Below the pieces are notes generated by a model. The model was not told the origin of the DNA and did not search any database. It saw only the letters and a list, made by a program, of their open reading frames with translations. A DNA stretch of 64,000 nucleotides from Apostichopus japonicus. Its lineage: Eukaryota; Echinodermata; Holothuroidea; Aspidochirotida; Stichopodidae. Below are positions 12,850 through 23,113 of the stretch, in pieces (within the stretch, counting starts at the first letter, position 1; every line of letters begins with the position of its first letter). The stretch spans positions 39,386,631 to 39,450,630 of the forward strand of contig NC_092568.1 of the NCBI RefSeq assembly GCF_037975245.1. Direction: 5' to 3'. A program made the position numbers and the translations under genes.

Positions 12850-13351
12850 TAATTTTCCGACTGTCGCACTCTAATTTTCATATATTCTTGTAATTTGTGA
12901 GTGACAGAGTGACCTTAAATTTTCGGTCAAAAGTTACCTTTCATCAGTCATATTTACCACGTTTTCCTTGTCACACTGAGAAATTGTATCTCGCGATCCT
13001 TATACTCCACCATACAAAACTTCGTATGATTTTGAAAACTCTAAAAAAAAAACGCCTAATAGGTCTACTGTACAACGTTCGCCAGCTTCAATTCGGATAA
13101 TTTATGTATTAATTTTGCTATTGGGTGGGTTGGCCCTGTTCGCTAGCTTCAAGAAGTTCAGGATATCTACTTTTTCTCTATGGTTTACAATTAAAACACT
13201 CAATGCTAATCTACGGAAGCTTAATAGTGCCATCAACATAGGAAAACCTTTGCCCCATAAGGTGACATTTTTTAGTAAATTGTTTAGATAACAAGATAAA
13301 ATCTTATCAAAAATCAGAAATATGTTGGAATGCTCAGTTGCTACAACTGGG

Positions 13352-13561
13352 CAATTGAACAATTTTCTGCAAAATGTTTAATTGACAATTTATCATATCT
13401 CGTCAATTTGACATTTTGCTGCAAAATGTTCAATTGTTCACTTCATTCCATCTGATCAATTGAAAAATTTTCTGCAAAATGTTTAATTGACAACTTATCT
13501 TATCTCGTACATTGGACTTTTTTGGCAAAATGTTCAATTGTTCACTTCATTCCAACTTGTT
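13352..13561. repeat. two tandem 105-bp units inside the hAT element
   Basis: Both units start caattga and contain ctgcaaaatgtttaattgac and gttcaattgttcacttcatt. The starts at 13352 and 13457 give the period. The copies differ at several positions. Confidence 0.75.
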
Positions 13562-14117
13562 CAACATGTTAGTGTGCATATCATATAGTCATGCATCGGT
13601 TTTTACATCGCATGCCAATAACACACAATCATTAGCCGTGTTATTTCCCTTCAATTTTGGTTACAATTATTGTGGAAGTCGTAACAATAATAATTGTAAT
13701 AATAATAATATCAGTTTAACCATTGAAAAACACATTGCAAGTTATTTTTCTTTCAGTCGGTGCCCGAAAAATTCTCATAATATTGCCCGAATTTTCACAA
13801 CAAAATTTGGATGAGGGGCTGCAGCCCCCGCCTCCTACGCCTATGACTATACTCAGTTGCTTACTTGCTTAACCAGAGTGATTAATAAGTTTGTGAAGTG
13901 AGGGCCAGTGGTACAAATATATCGAAAAAAGTTCGGAACAAAAGTGCAGTCGCGAAAGATGGTGTGTCTGACTGACAATGACCGTATCGTTGACGAGTAG
14001 TGCAGGGGGGGGGGGGGGGGTACAAGGCAGCAGTCGGAATTTTCTGGCTCCAAAACCCATCCAGTTGGAATTTCAGCCACTGCACCCCCCAATCATCAGG
14101 CCTTAGCTACGTCCCTG

Positions 14118-15780
14118 ACTGCAACTACTTTATTTTCATACAAAATTGCAATGAAATATTATAATTAGCACAACTTTGGTAACAGACGATTTAATGAAAT
14201 AAAATGGTCATCGTTTACATAGATCGTAACGCAATGAAAAGAGAAGATTAATAAGAAACGAAATTGTAACTCAAAAATTATTCTTTTATTCTGTGAGCTA
14301 GTGTCCTGAAGGTACAAAATCAGCGGAAAAGTTACGGAAAACTAGTTGTTGCAGTTACAGAAAACTGACATTTTAAAGAGACTGTGCTTGGGTTTTTGCT
14401 GTTTTTTCTATATAATGTGATGATTTGTTTTTGTTTTCTTCTCTCCACGTATTCGTTTCTTTATAGTGGGTAAGTTTTGATCATGATCGACCATTGTAGA
14501 ACCGTGTTATTATCTACTCCCACGAGGGCAATCAAATACTGTAAATTCTTTATAACCATTCATAATTTGTATGAAATATTATAATTAGCACAACTTTGAT
14601 AACACACGATTTAATGCAATAAAACGGTCATCGATTACAAATATGGTAATGCGATAAAGAGAGACGATTGTTGTAAAATGAATTTGTAAATTCAGCATTC
14701 TTCATTGATCTTGTGAGCTAGTGAAGTTAAGAGCCAAAAGCAGCGGTAAAGTTGCTGAAAACTAGTTGTTACAGTTATAGTAAACTGACATTTTAAAGTC
14801 ACTGTGCTTGTGTTCTTAATATTTACTCTATAAAATGATGATTTGTTTGTTTTTTTTTTCTTCTTTCCATTTATTCGTTTCTTTATAGCCGGTAAGTTTT
14901 GATCATGATTATCATTTGTAGAACCGTGCCATTTTCTATTCCCACGAGGGCAATCAAGTCCTGTAAATTCTTTATTTTTATGCACAATTCAATGGAATAT
15001 ATCATACTTAGCACAACTTTGGTAACGCACGTTTAAATACATTGACATGTTTATCGATTATACAAATGGCAATGTCAATGAAGCTGGAACTCATTTTTAA
15101 ATATTGTTTTTCTCTATAGAATGTATCCGTTGATGATAAGAGCAAGTGAAGTGATGAGCAAAATTCAAAAAGAAAACTCATGAAAACAAATTGTTTCTCT
15201 AATATATATTTACAATTAATGTCACTGTGCTAGTGTTTTTAATATGATTTCTCCATGATATAACGATTTGTTCTTTACTTTTATCTATTCGTGTCCTTTC
15301 AGATGGTAGGTATTTATCATGATTAACGGTTGTAGACATTTGTTATTACCTATTCCCTCTTTCACAAAAGCCACAGGGGAAATCGATTTCTGTTAATTCT
15401 ATATATTCATCATCAACAATGTCAATCATATGTTACACGTTTCACTTTTTTGATCACGAACGACAAGTTCATAACACATACAACGATATGTTGTGAGCTG
15501 GTGAGGTTAATAGCCAAAAGCAGCGGAAAAGTTATGGTAAACTAGTTGTTTCAGTAATGATAAACTTTGAAAGTCAATTGGTAACGCACGATTTAATACA
15601 ATACAATGGACATCGATTACATAGATGGTAATGCCATGAAGAGAGGTGATTGTTGTGAAATGAATTTGTAAATCTAACATTCTTCATTGATGTTGTGAGC
15701 AAGTCAAGTTAAGAGCCAACAGCAGCGGAAAAATGAGGGAAAACTAGTTGTCACAGCTATAGTAAACTGACATGTTAAAG
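14118..15780 (+). repeat. satellite array, block 1 continued after the hAT element
   Basis: Monomers resume in phase: the donor-like GT positions are 14470 (TGG), 14892 (CCG) and 15306 (ATG, GTAGGT), then the truncated monomer at 15580. The block stops at ...catgttaaag, where the 10.5-kb insertion begins. Confidence 0.95.
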
Positions 15781-15789
15781 AGGCGTGGT

Positions 15790-15874
15790 CGTGACGTAGC
15801 GGCTTTTAGAATATTTCTTCTGGACGTCAGAATTTGGTACAGTACATTTCTCTGACGTCACGAAGGTGACGTCA
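15790..15874. promoter_or_regulatory. cluster of CRE-type sites at the left end of the insertion
   Basis: Perfect TGACGTCA occurs at 15853-15860 and 15867-15874, with partial sites (gtgacgtag near 15791, ggacgtcag near 15823) just upstream. They precede the presumed first exon of the transposase-like gene, so a promoter is likely; inferred from sequence only. Confidence 0.5.
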
Positions 15875-16083
15875 CTCAGTACTTTTACTAATGATCACCG
15901 CGACGAACATCGGCAACTTTCGCCTGTATGCAGTCTGCTACATGTACAGTTTCACATAGGGAAAGTCCAGTACACAATGCAGGGAGTGACTGTATTATTG
16001 ACAAAAGGCTACTGTAAATTAGATATTTAACGCGGAAATTAAAAGAACGGAGGTCCACATCGGTTCTTCTTTCCGACGCTTTG

Positions 16084-16231
16084 ATGAGTGGGTTCGACAG
16101 TAAAAAGGCTTCGAGACGAAACGAGGTGAATTTAAAGAAAGTCGAGGGATAGGTGACAAAGACCTAACGGTTTCCTCAACACATTGTGAACACCTCCTTG
16201 AATGTCATCTCGCTGCATGTCGTTTTTGCTG
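16084..16231 (+). pseudogene. candidate first coding exon of the transposase-like gene (frameshifted)
   Basis: An ATG at 16084 opens 22 codons (starting MSGFDSKKASRR) to a stop near 16150. A second frame, open from 16104, covers the rest and ends at a good donor, CTG|GTAAGT (exon end 16231), with residues such as THCEHLLECHLAACRFC. Its phase fits the exon at 16941. A single frameshift near 16150 would explain both frames. No protein family is recognised in this stretch, so the exon call rests on phase and the splice site. Confidence 0.4.
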
Positions 16232-16940
16232 GTAAGTGCGTAACTTTCAGCATGCATAAACTTTTAAAAATGTAAGTTTGATAGGCCTAGGTCTTCCATC
16301 CATAGGTGAACAAGTCATACATTGATGTAGGCCTATAACTGAAACAAAATTGCTTTCTCTCGATCTAGGTGAAGCAATTACATAAGTATTCCAAGAACCT
16401 TTCAAATAATTGATTAGGAATAGGCTCAGGCCTAATTTCGGTTGCTAAAGCCTCTTATTTACTGTAGGCCTAACTTCTTCGTGTAGGTTTTATTCTGTCA
16501 AGGGTCCTCTTTGGACTTGTTTTTAGTTATGGACAATTGATTGACCACTATGGTGAACTGAAGTAGTGCCACTGCCAGGGCTTTATTTCTCAGTTTGAAA
16601 CTTGTAAGATTGTATCTGAGGACAGTGTATCCTCTCATACAGAGAACAGGTGTAAAATGTTTAGATCGAACTTCAGGTTTACCCCTCCCACACAAGATAT
16701 ATTCTCGTTGAAGATATATTCTCATGACATTAGTAGGAGTTGTATGTGGATCACCAGTTAACCACACGTTTGCATGCATTGCCTAGCTGGTTGTATTCAA
16801 GTGCTGGAGTCATAACAGACCAAAGTTGATGAAGACTTATACCTAAAAATATGTTGCTCTGTTCAGTAGAAAGTGGTGTGAGTGAAATTTGTGCTTTGAC
16901 AGCCCTTGCAACTGCTTGTTTTTATTACACTTTGTTGAAG

Positions 16941-17015
16941 GTCGTTTCACCGTGATGAAGAAGGTATTGCAGCCCTATCCCATGGTGAAGAAGAACTATT
17001 GTGTATTGATGAAGG
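16941..17015 (+). pseudogene. candidate second exon of the transposase-like gene
   Basis: The exon is bounded by ...ttgttgaag (acceptor) and gaagg|gtgagt (donor). It reads an acidic peptide (DEEGIAALSHGEEELL) in the frame that continues into the next exon at 17631 after cttttcacag. The phase match on both sides is the main support. Confidence 0.5.
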
Positions 17016-17630
17016 GTGAGTATATAGTAAAGACTATCACATAGTTACTCTATGGAAGTTTCTATGGATACAGTTATCAGTGTAATTTAAATGGAATATA
17101 ACCTGCAAGTAAACACTGCTGTACAGTGTGGAGCCAGCCATACTGTCAAGTGAGGAACTATTTTCATTCTCATTTAAAGTTTCAAGAAAAGAAGAAGAAA
17201 ATCAGTTAGAGTAAGCTAAGCTAAGGCCTACGGTTTCATGTATGACCTATTTCATAGTGAAGTTGGGGTATACATCCTGTTTAAATACTTTGCTAAATGT
17301 GGTTTATTAGGTCAACAATTTTGGCCATTGAAAATTCCTATAAATTCCATGCTTTATACCAGAACTATACAAAACATTCATTACAATCTTCCCTGCCTGA
17401 AGCAAACACCACCAAGAGTACCCTGTTTTGGGCAAAAACAACATAGGAAATTGAATATCTACAGGTGTTGGTAATGCTAGCACACTGCCCCCCCACCCCC
17501 ACAAAAAATACAGATACCATGACTGAAATTTTGTGCCTCTGCACTTACATTACAGTACTGATGCAAATAGGCTTCCATAATCTATTCTTAATATACCTGT
17601 TGACTGAATTTTTGGATTTTCTTTTCACAG

Positions 17631-19234
17631 AGAGTTACTCCCTATTGAAACTGTAGAGAGTGAGGTGTTTCCTCCAGAGCTTGAGATGGACTCCTCAGAA
17701 AAACAGAGTGAAGAGTCTCTTCCAGATAACTGCCCCTCAGGGGAAACTCTTGGTATAATTGAGGAAGCGAAATGTATTGTATCTATAAACAAATTGTTAG
17801 AACTGCTGAAGTTAATACATATGGAGTACTGCACACACACAAACTGTACTAAAATCATATCTTATCAATGGAGTGCTATTGGTACAGCAATTATTTTTTC
17901 TTGGAAGTGTGAAGATGGCCTTGTGTGGAAAATGGTACTCACAAAACAGATTTTGTGGTATCTTTTCAGGTAACATTCAATATTCGTCAGCTGTAACCAT
18001 TTCAGGAAACAATTATTCTAAAATGGCATTGTATTTTAAAGTTTCCAAATTTGTTTTTGTAAGCAACACAACATTTCTACGTGTTCAAAGGTTGTATGTA
18101 ACTCCAGCTGTTACAGCTACTTGGCAGAAGGTCCAAAAGGCAGAATTCTGCAAACTTAAAGACAGAGGTTTATGTGTAGCAGGAGATGCTAGAACAGACT
18201 CCCCTGGGCATTGTGCGCAATACTGTACTTACAGCTTCATGGATGAAAATTCTTTAAAAAATTTGCATTTAGAGGTAGTTGACGTTAGGGAAGTAGGGGG
18301 AAAAAGTCCAAACATGGAAAGAGTTGGATTTGAGAGATTATTGGATTTTCTAATGAAATAATTTAAAATCTGTGAAGTAGTGACAGATGCCCATGTTCTG
18401 ATAAAGGCACAACTAATAAAAATGTGTACAATATATGATGGAATTTCTCATCAAGTGGATGTTTGGCATGGGGCAAAGAACCTTGTCAAGAAACTCTCTA
18501 ACGTAGCAAATACCAAAGAGAACACCGATCTGCACTTATGTATGCCTGCTATAAGGTAATAATTTCTGGTACTCCACTAAAGAGTGCGGTGGTAATGATA
18601 TCACAATCAAGTCAATTTTGCTGTCACTTCTCCACCACATTGTAGACGAACACCAGTAATTGTTATCAATTGATGGTACACCTGGTGAATGTAGTCATCA
18701 CCACCTATGTGAAAACGACCATAGTAAGCCTTATCTGAAGAAGGGATCACCGTCACATGAAGCTCTTAGCTCTTCCATAATCAAGAAGCAATTTCTTAAC
18801 ACTTTTCCATATTACAAAAATTCAAGCATACTGGTCTCTTGAATCATTTCACAATCATATGCTAATGTATGCCAATAAATGTTGTGCTTATTCTTATGAT
18901 GGATATGTCACTAGAATGCTACTGGCTGCTATCGATCACAACTATCACATTGCAAACCAATGTATCTGGCAAAGTATAGTTAAAGATCAAAACAATGGGG
19001 CCTCAAAAAGTCAAAGTGCCTAAGGCTTTTGGTTACATTCCTGAATTGATGAAAACTGTCTTTCTGCTCAGACAAGAGAATCAGTGCCATTTATTGGCCA
19101 GAGTAGTCCTACCTGAAGATCACCCAAAAATCATCAAACCAAATATTGGCAGTGCTCCAAAGCCTAGTATGAGTGTTTTACTTGCACAGTACCAGCTTAG
19201 ATTTGCAAATTCAGCTGACATGGGGCATTCCTAA
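17631..19234 (+). pseudogene. DDE-type transposase-like gene, copy 1 (broken)
   Basis: After the acceptor cttttcacag the frame carries an acidic stretch, then CTHTNC and WKCEDG, like a zinc-binding N-terminal region. Next come the motif GDARTDSPGHCAQY (D codon at 18185), VVTDAHVLI (D codon at 18386), DVWHGAKNL, and, in another frame, SLESFHN (E codon at 18841) followed by LLAAIDHN. I recognise this order from uncharacterised transposon-derived proteins common in fish and marine invertebrates, and take the D, D and E as the likely catalytic triad; the superfamily is not assigned. Breaks: a frame change near 17.9 kb, an in-frame TAA at 18359, a further stop near 18557, and frame changes before 18660 and 18995. 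It cannot encode an intact protein. Confidence 0.65.
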
Positions 19235-20020
19235 GCTACAATGGTTAATTTAGGAAACGAGATGCAGTTTTATTTCACTTGATTTGTTATTGATTAGCAC
19301 TCTTAATGGCTCGGAGAGATGTTACATAAAGTTGAGTCTTGATGTGTGCTAAATTTACTACACTTAAAGAGTTATTTAAAGACTCCCTACTTTACTCGTT
19401 CATTTAATTTAAATCAACTTTATTATTACTATGTTACAAGTCAAGCAAAGCATGTTCTTTGATTTTCATGTCAAAAACAGAGCCCTTGGATTACATTCAA
19501 TACTATTTTATCCTTGTAACACACTGTAAACATGTCATTTGATTGATGCCTTAAAGTCTTAAGTATTGTCACTGAGTTTTGCATGCATCTGAGGTGGCAA
19601 ACTGTAGTCTTATCCAGTGGTGAGTAGCATTTAGTCAGAACTTCTATCTAGACTAACGAACATATTATTGTAATGGTTTAACATGCAAGTCAATGGGGCT
19701 TTTAGTAGGGTTATGACGTTCTAGTATCTTTAGACTACCTACTGTAGTCCAGCCCCTGTAATAGATGAAACTCAGCTGTTTAAGAGGTCATTTATCAAAA
19801 TTAAAAGTAGTACAAGCTTGGCAACTTGGTCTGATAGCATTCATGGTTTTTAACTGTCTATAACACATCACAATGGCTGTGATAATACTTCATTTTTTGA
19901 GAGAAAGAAAAGAGAATACATTGTCATCAACTAAATTTGAACATTTTATACCTTTATTGGAGTGCTCACATCTGTATTATTTGGATCTGCATTTGCTATT
20001 TGCCACCTACATTCTAACTT
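17671..20020 (+). repeat. 2350-bp tandem duplication, first copy
   Basis: The segment starting cctccagagcttgagatgg at 17671 recurs at 20021. Every predicted frame and every line I compared is the same in both copies. The joint has only ttcctcc in common with the original left flank. Confidence 0.95.
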
Positions 20021-21584
20021 CCTCCAGAGCTTGAGATGGACTCCTCAGAAAAACAGAGTGAAGAGTCTCTTCCAGATAACTGCCCCTCAGGGGAAACTCT
20101 TGGTATAATTGAGGAAGCGAAATGTATTGTATCTATAAACAAATTGTTAGAACTGCTGAAGTTAATACATATGGAGTACTGCACACACACAAACTGTACT
20201 AAAATCATATCTTATCAATGGAGTGCTATTGGTACAGCAATTATTTTTTCTTGGAAGTGTGAAGATGGCCTTGTGTGGAAAATGGTACTCACAAAACAGA
20301 TTTTGTGGTATCTTTTCAGGTAACATTCAATATTCGTCAGCTGTAACCATTTCAGGAAACAATTATTCTAAAATGGCATTGTATTTTAAAGTTTCCAAAT
20401 TTGTTTTTGTAAGCAACACAACATTTCTACGTGTTCAAAGGTTGTATGTAACTCCAGCTGTTACAGCTACTTGGCAGAAGGTCCAAAAGGCAGAATTCTG
20501 CAAACTTAAAGACAGAGGTTTATGTGTAGCAGGAGATGCTAGAACAGACTCCCCTGGGCATTGTGCGCAATACTGTACTTACAGCTTCATGGATGAAAAT
20601 TCTTTAAAAAATTTGCATTTAGAGGTAGTTGACGTTAGGGAAGTAGGGGGAAAAAGTCCAAACATGGAAAGAGTTGGATTTGAGAGATTATTGGATTTTC
20701 TAATGAAATAATTTAAAATCTGTGAAGTAGTGACAGATGCCCATGTTCTGATAAAGGCACAACTAATAAAAATGTGTACAATATATGATGGAATTTCTCA
20801 TCAAGTGGATGTTTGGCATGGGGCAAAGAACCTTGTCAAGAAACTCTCTAACGTAGCAAATACCAAAGAGAACACCGATCTGCACTTATGTATGCCTGCT
20901 ATAAGGTAATAATTTCTGGTACTCCACTAAAGAGTGCGGTGGTAATGATATCACAATCAAGTCAATTTTGCTGTCACTTCTCCACCACATTGTAGACGAA
21001 CACCAGTAATTGTTATCAATTGATGGTACACCTGGTGAATGTAGTCATCACCACCTATGTGAAAACGACCATAGTAAGCCTTATCTGAAGAAGGGATCAC
21101 CGTCACATGAAGCTCTTAGCTCTTCCATAATCAAGAAGCAATTTCTTAACACTTTTCCATATTACAAAAATTCAAGCATACTGGTCTCTTGAATCATTTC
21201 ACAATCATATGCTAATGTATGCCAATAAATGTTGTGCTTATTCTTATGATGGATATGTCACTAGAATGCTACTGGCTGCTATCGATCACAACTATCACAT
21301 TGCAAACCAATGTATCTGGCAAAGTATAGTTAAAGATCAAAACAATGGGGCCTCAAAAAGTCAAAGTGCCTAAGGCTTTTGGTTACATTCCTGAATTGAT
21401 GAAAACTGTCTTTCTGCTCAGACAAGAGAATCAGTGCCATTTATTGGCCAGAGTAGTCCTACCTGAAGATCACCCAAAAATCATCAAACCAAATATTGGC
21501 AGTGCTCCAAAGCCTAGTATGAGTGTTTTACTTGCACAGTACCAGCTTAGATTTGCAAATTCAGCTGACATGGGGCATTCCTAA
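20021..21584 (+). pseudogene. DDE-type transposase-like gene, copy 2 (broken, lacks 5' exons)
   Basis: Same sequence and same breaks as copy 1, shifted by 2350 bp: GDARTDSPGH at about 20535, VVTDAHVLI at about 20736, SLESFHN at about 21191, C-terminal frame ending at 21584. It starts inside the 17631 exon, so it has no own acceptor or upstream exons. Because the breaks are shared, the gene was already dead when it was duplicated, unless the duplication is an assembly error. Confidence 0.65.
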
Positions 21585-22370
21585 GCTACAATGGTTAATT
21601 TAGGAAACGAGATGCAGTTTTATTTCACTTGATTTGTTATTGATTAGCACTCTTAATGGCTCGGAGAGATGTTACATAAAGTTGAGTCTTGATGTGTGCT
21701 AAATTTACTACACTTAAAGAGTTATTTAAAGACTCCCTACTTTACTCGTTCATTTAATTTAAATCAACTTTATTATTACTATGTTACAAGTCAAGCAAAG
21801 CATGTTCTTTGATTTTCATGTCAAAAACAGAGCCCTTGGATTACATTCAATACTATTTTATCCTTGTAACACACTGTAAACATGTCATTTGATTGATGCC
21901 TTAAAGTCTTAAGTATTGTCACTGAGTTTTGCATGCATCTGAGGTGGCAAACTGTAGTCTTATCCAGTGGTGAGTAGCATTTAGTCAGAACTTCTATCTA
22001 GACTAACGAACATATTATTGTAATGGTTTAACATGCAAGTCAATGGGGCTTTTAGTAGGGTTATGACGTTCTAGTATCTTTAGACTACCTACTGTAGTCC
22101 AGCCCCTGTAATAGATGAAACTCAGCTGTTTAAGAGGTCATTTATCAAAATTAAAAGTAGTACAAGCTTGGCAACTTGGTCTGATAGCATTCATGGTTTT
22201 TAACTGTCTATAACACATCACAATGGCTGTGATAATACTTCATTTTTTGAGAGAAAGAAAAGAGAATACATTGTCATCAACTAAATTTGAACATTTTATA
22301 CCTTTATTGGAGTGCTCACATCTGTATTATTTGGATCTGCATTTGCTATTTGCCACCTACATTCTAACTT
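20021..22370 (+). repeat. 2350-bp tandem duplication, second copy
   Basis: Exact-looking copy of 17671-20020. After 22370 the sequence goes on as tttcccctgatcgtg, where copy 1 instead runs into copy 2. Either a very recent duplication or an assembly artefact. Confidence 0.95.
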
Positions 22371-23113
22371 TTTCCCCTGATCGTGTCTTTTCATACCTTT
22401 CAAAACAAGAAATAAATATTTTACCTTTCAGCATAATTTGCAAACTTCTTTCATTTCTTGGAAGAACAATACACCCCTTCCCCTGCACCCTGCTTAGGTT
22501 AACACTCTCTATAAACTTGAAAACCATGAAATAATCAGTTTACCTTCAACAATGTTTCACTGCTTGGAGTAACAAAAACGCCTCCCACAGCCCCACCCAC
22601 CATCGTCCCACATAGGTTACTACTGTCTATATACATAAGAAAAGAAATTACCATCACTCTACGAAAGGTTGTTAATAGGATTGAAATCCCTATTACAAAC
22701 CATGAAGTAATCAGTTTACCTTCAACAATGTTTCACTGCTTGGAGTAACAATAACCCGTTACCCCTCTCCCCACTCTGCCCCCATCACCCCACTTAAGTT
22801 AACAATTACTACAAATTTATCACTACCACTGTGGCAATATGGTTTCTTTTCAAACTGTTTTCTCTCTTAATCGATGAGGTTGTTGCCAGGATTGAATCCT
22901 ACATATTGTCCATCCACATATGGAAATCTTTCCCTTATCTTTGAGATGCAACAGGATGGCAATACCATTCTATTTCCTCTACCTAGGCGACCAAACTTCA
23001 AGTAAATAAAATTTCTGTAAGCATAATGTCTGTAGTTCCTGTTGGTTCAAGCAAGATCATCTTCTCGCATGCGCATATTTACACCCAAGATGTGTGCATT
23101 AAGGCAAATATCC
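22371..23113. other. no gene seen; ~176-bp tandem repeat
   Basis: A 53-bp block (accatgaa, then taatcagtttacc, ending tggagtaacaa) occurs at 22523-22575 and 22699-22751. Related cccc-rich and ttaagttaac pieces extend it to at least two units of about 176 bp. I find no credible exon here, though a last exon of the minus-strand gene could lie in this stretch. Confidence 0.6.

Larger units (their letters stand above)
12724..14117. mobile_element. non-autonomous hAT-like DNA transposon
   Basis: The left end is CAGGGACGTCGCTAGAGG and the right end, reversed, is CAGGGACGTAGCTAAGGCC, forming terminal inverted repeats. It is flanked by 8-bp duplications: actgcatc at 12716-12723 and actgcaac at 14118-14125, with one mismatch. 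An 8-bp duplication and CAGGG ends fit hAT. No transposase is present; open frames inside (about 60-100 codons) show no known domain. It contains a hairpin, a 105-bp tandem repeat and a run of G at about 14007-14020. Confidence 0.85.
6899..15579 (+). repeat. ~1.8-kb higher-order repeat of the satellite
   Basis: Five monomer types repeat in order: CTG, TGG, CCG or CTG, ATG (with donor GTAGGT), then a truncated monomer. The truncated monomer jumps from aaagtcaa straight to ggtaacgcac, losing about 240 bp including the splice-like core. The jump is at about 6899, 8712, 10530, 12353 and 15580. Spacing is 1813, 1818, 1823 and 3227 bp; the last is 1825 after removing the hAT insertion and its target duplication. 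The arrangement resembles the higher-order structure of animal centromeric satellites, although location on the chromosome is unknown. Confidence 0.88.

Noticed and set aside
13512-13814. 100-codon frame inside the hAT element
   Set aside because: Asparagine-rich low-complexity reading through a tandem repeat; no transposase motif.
22223-22534. 103-codon frame at the end of the second duplicated copy
   Set aside because: Its first half lies in the transposon 3' region present in both copies, but in copy 1 it is cut by the duplication joint; no domain is recognised.
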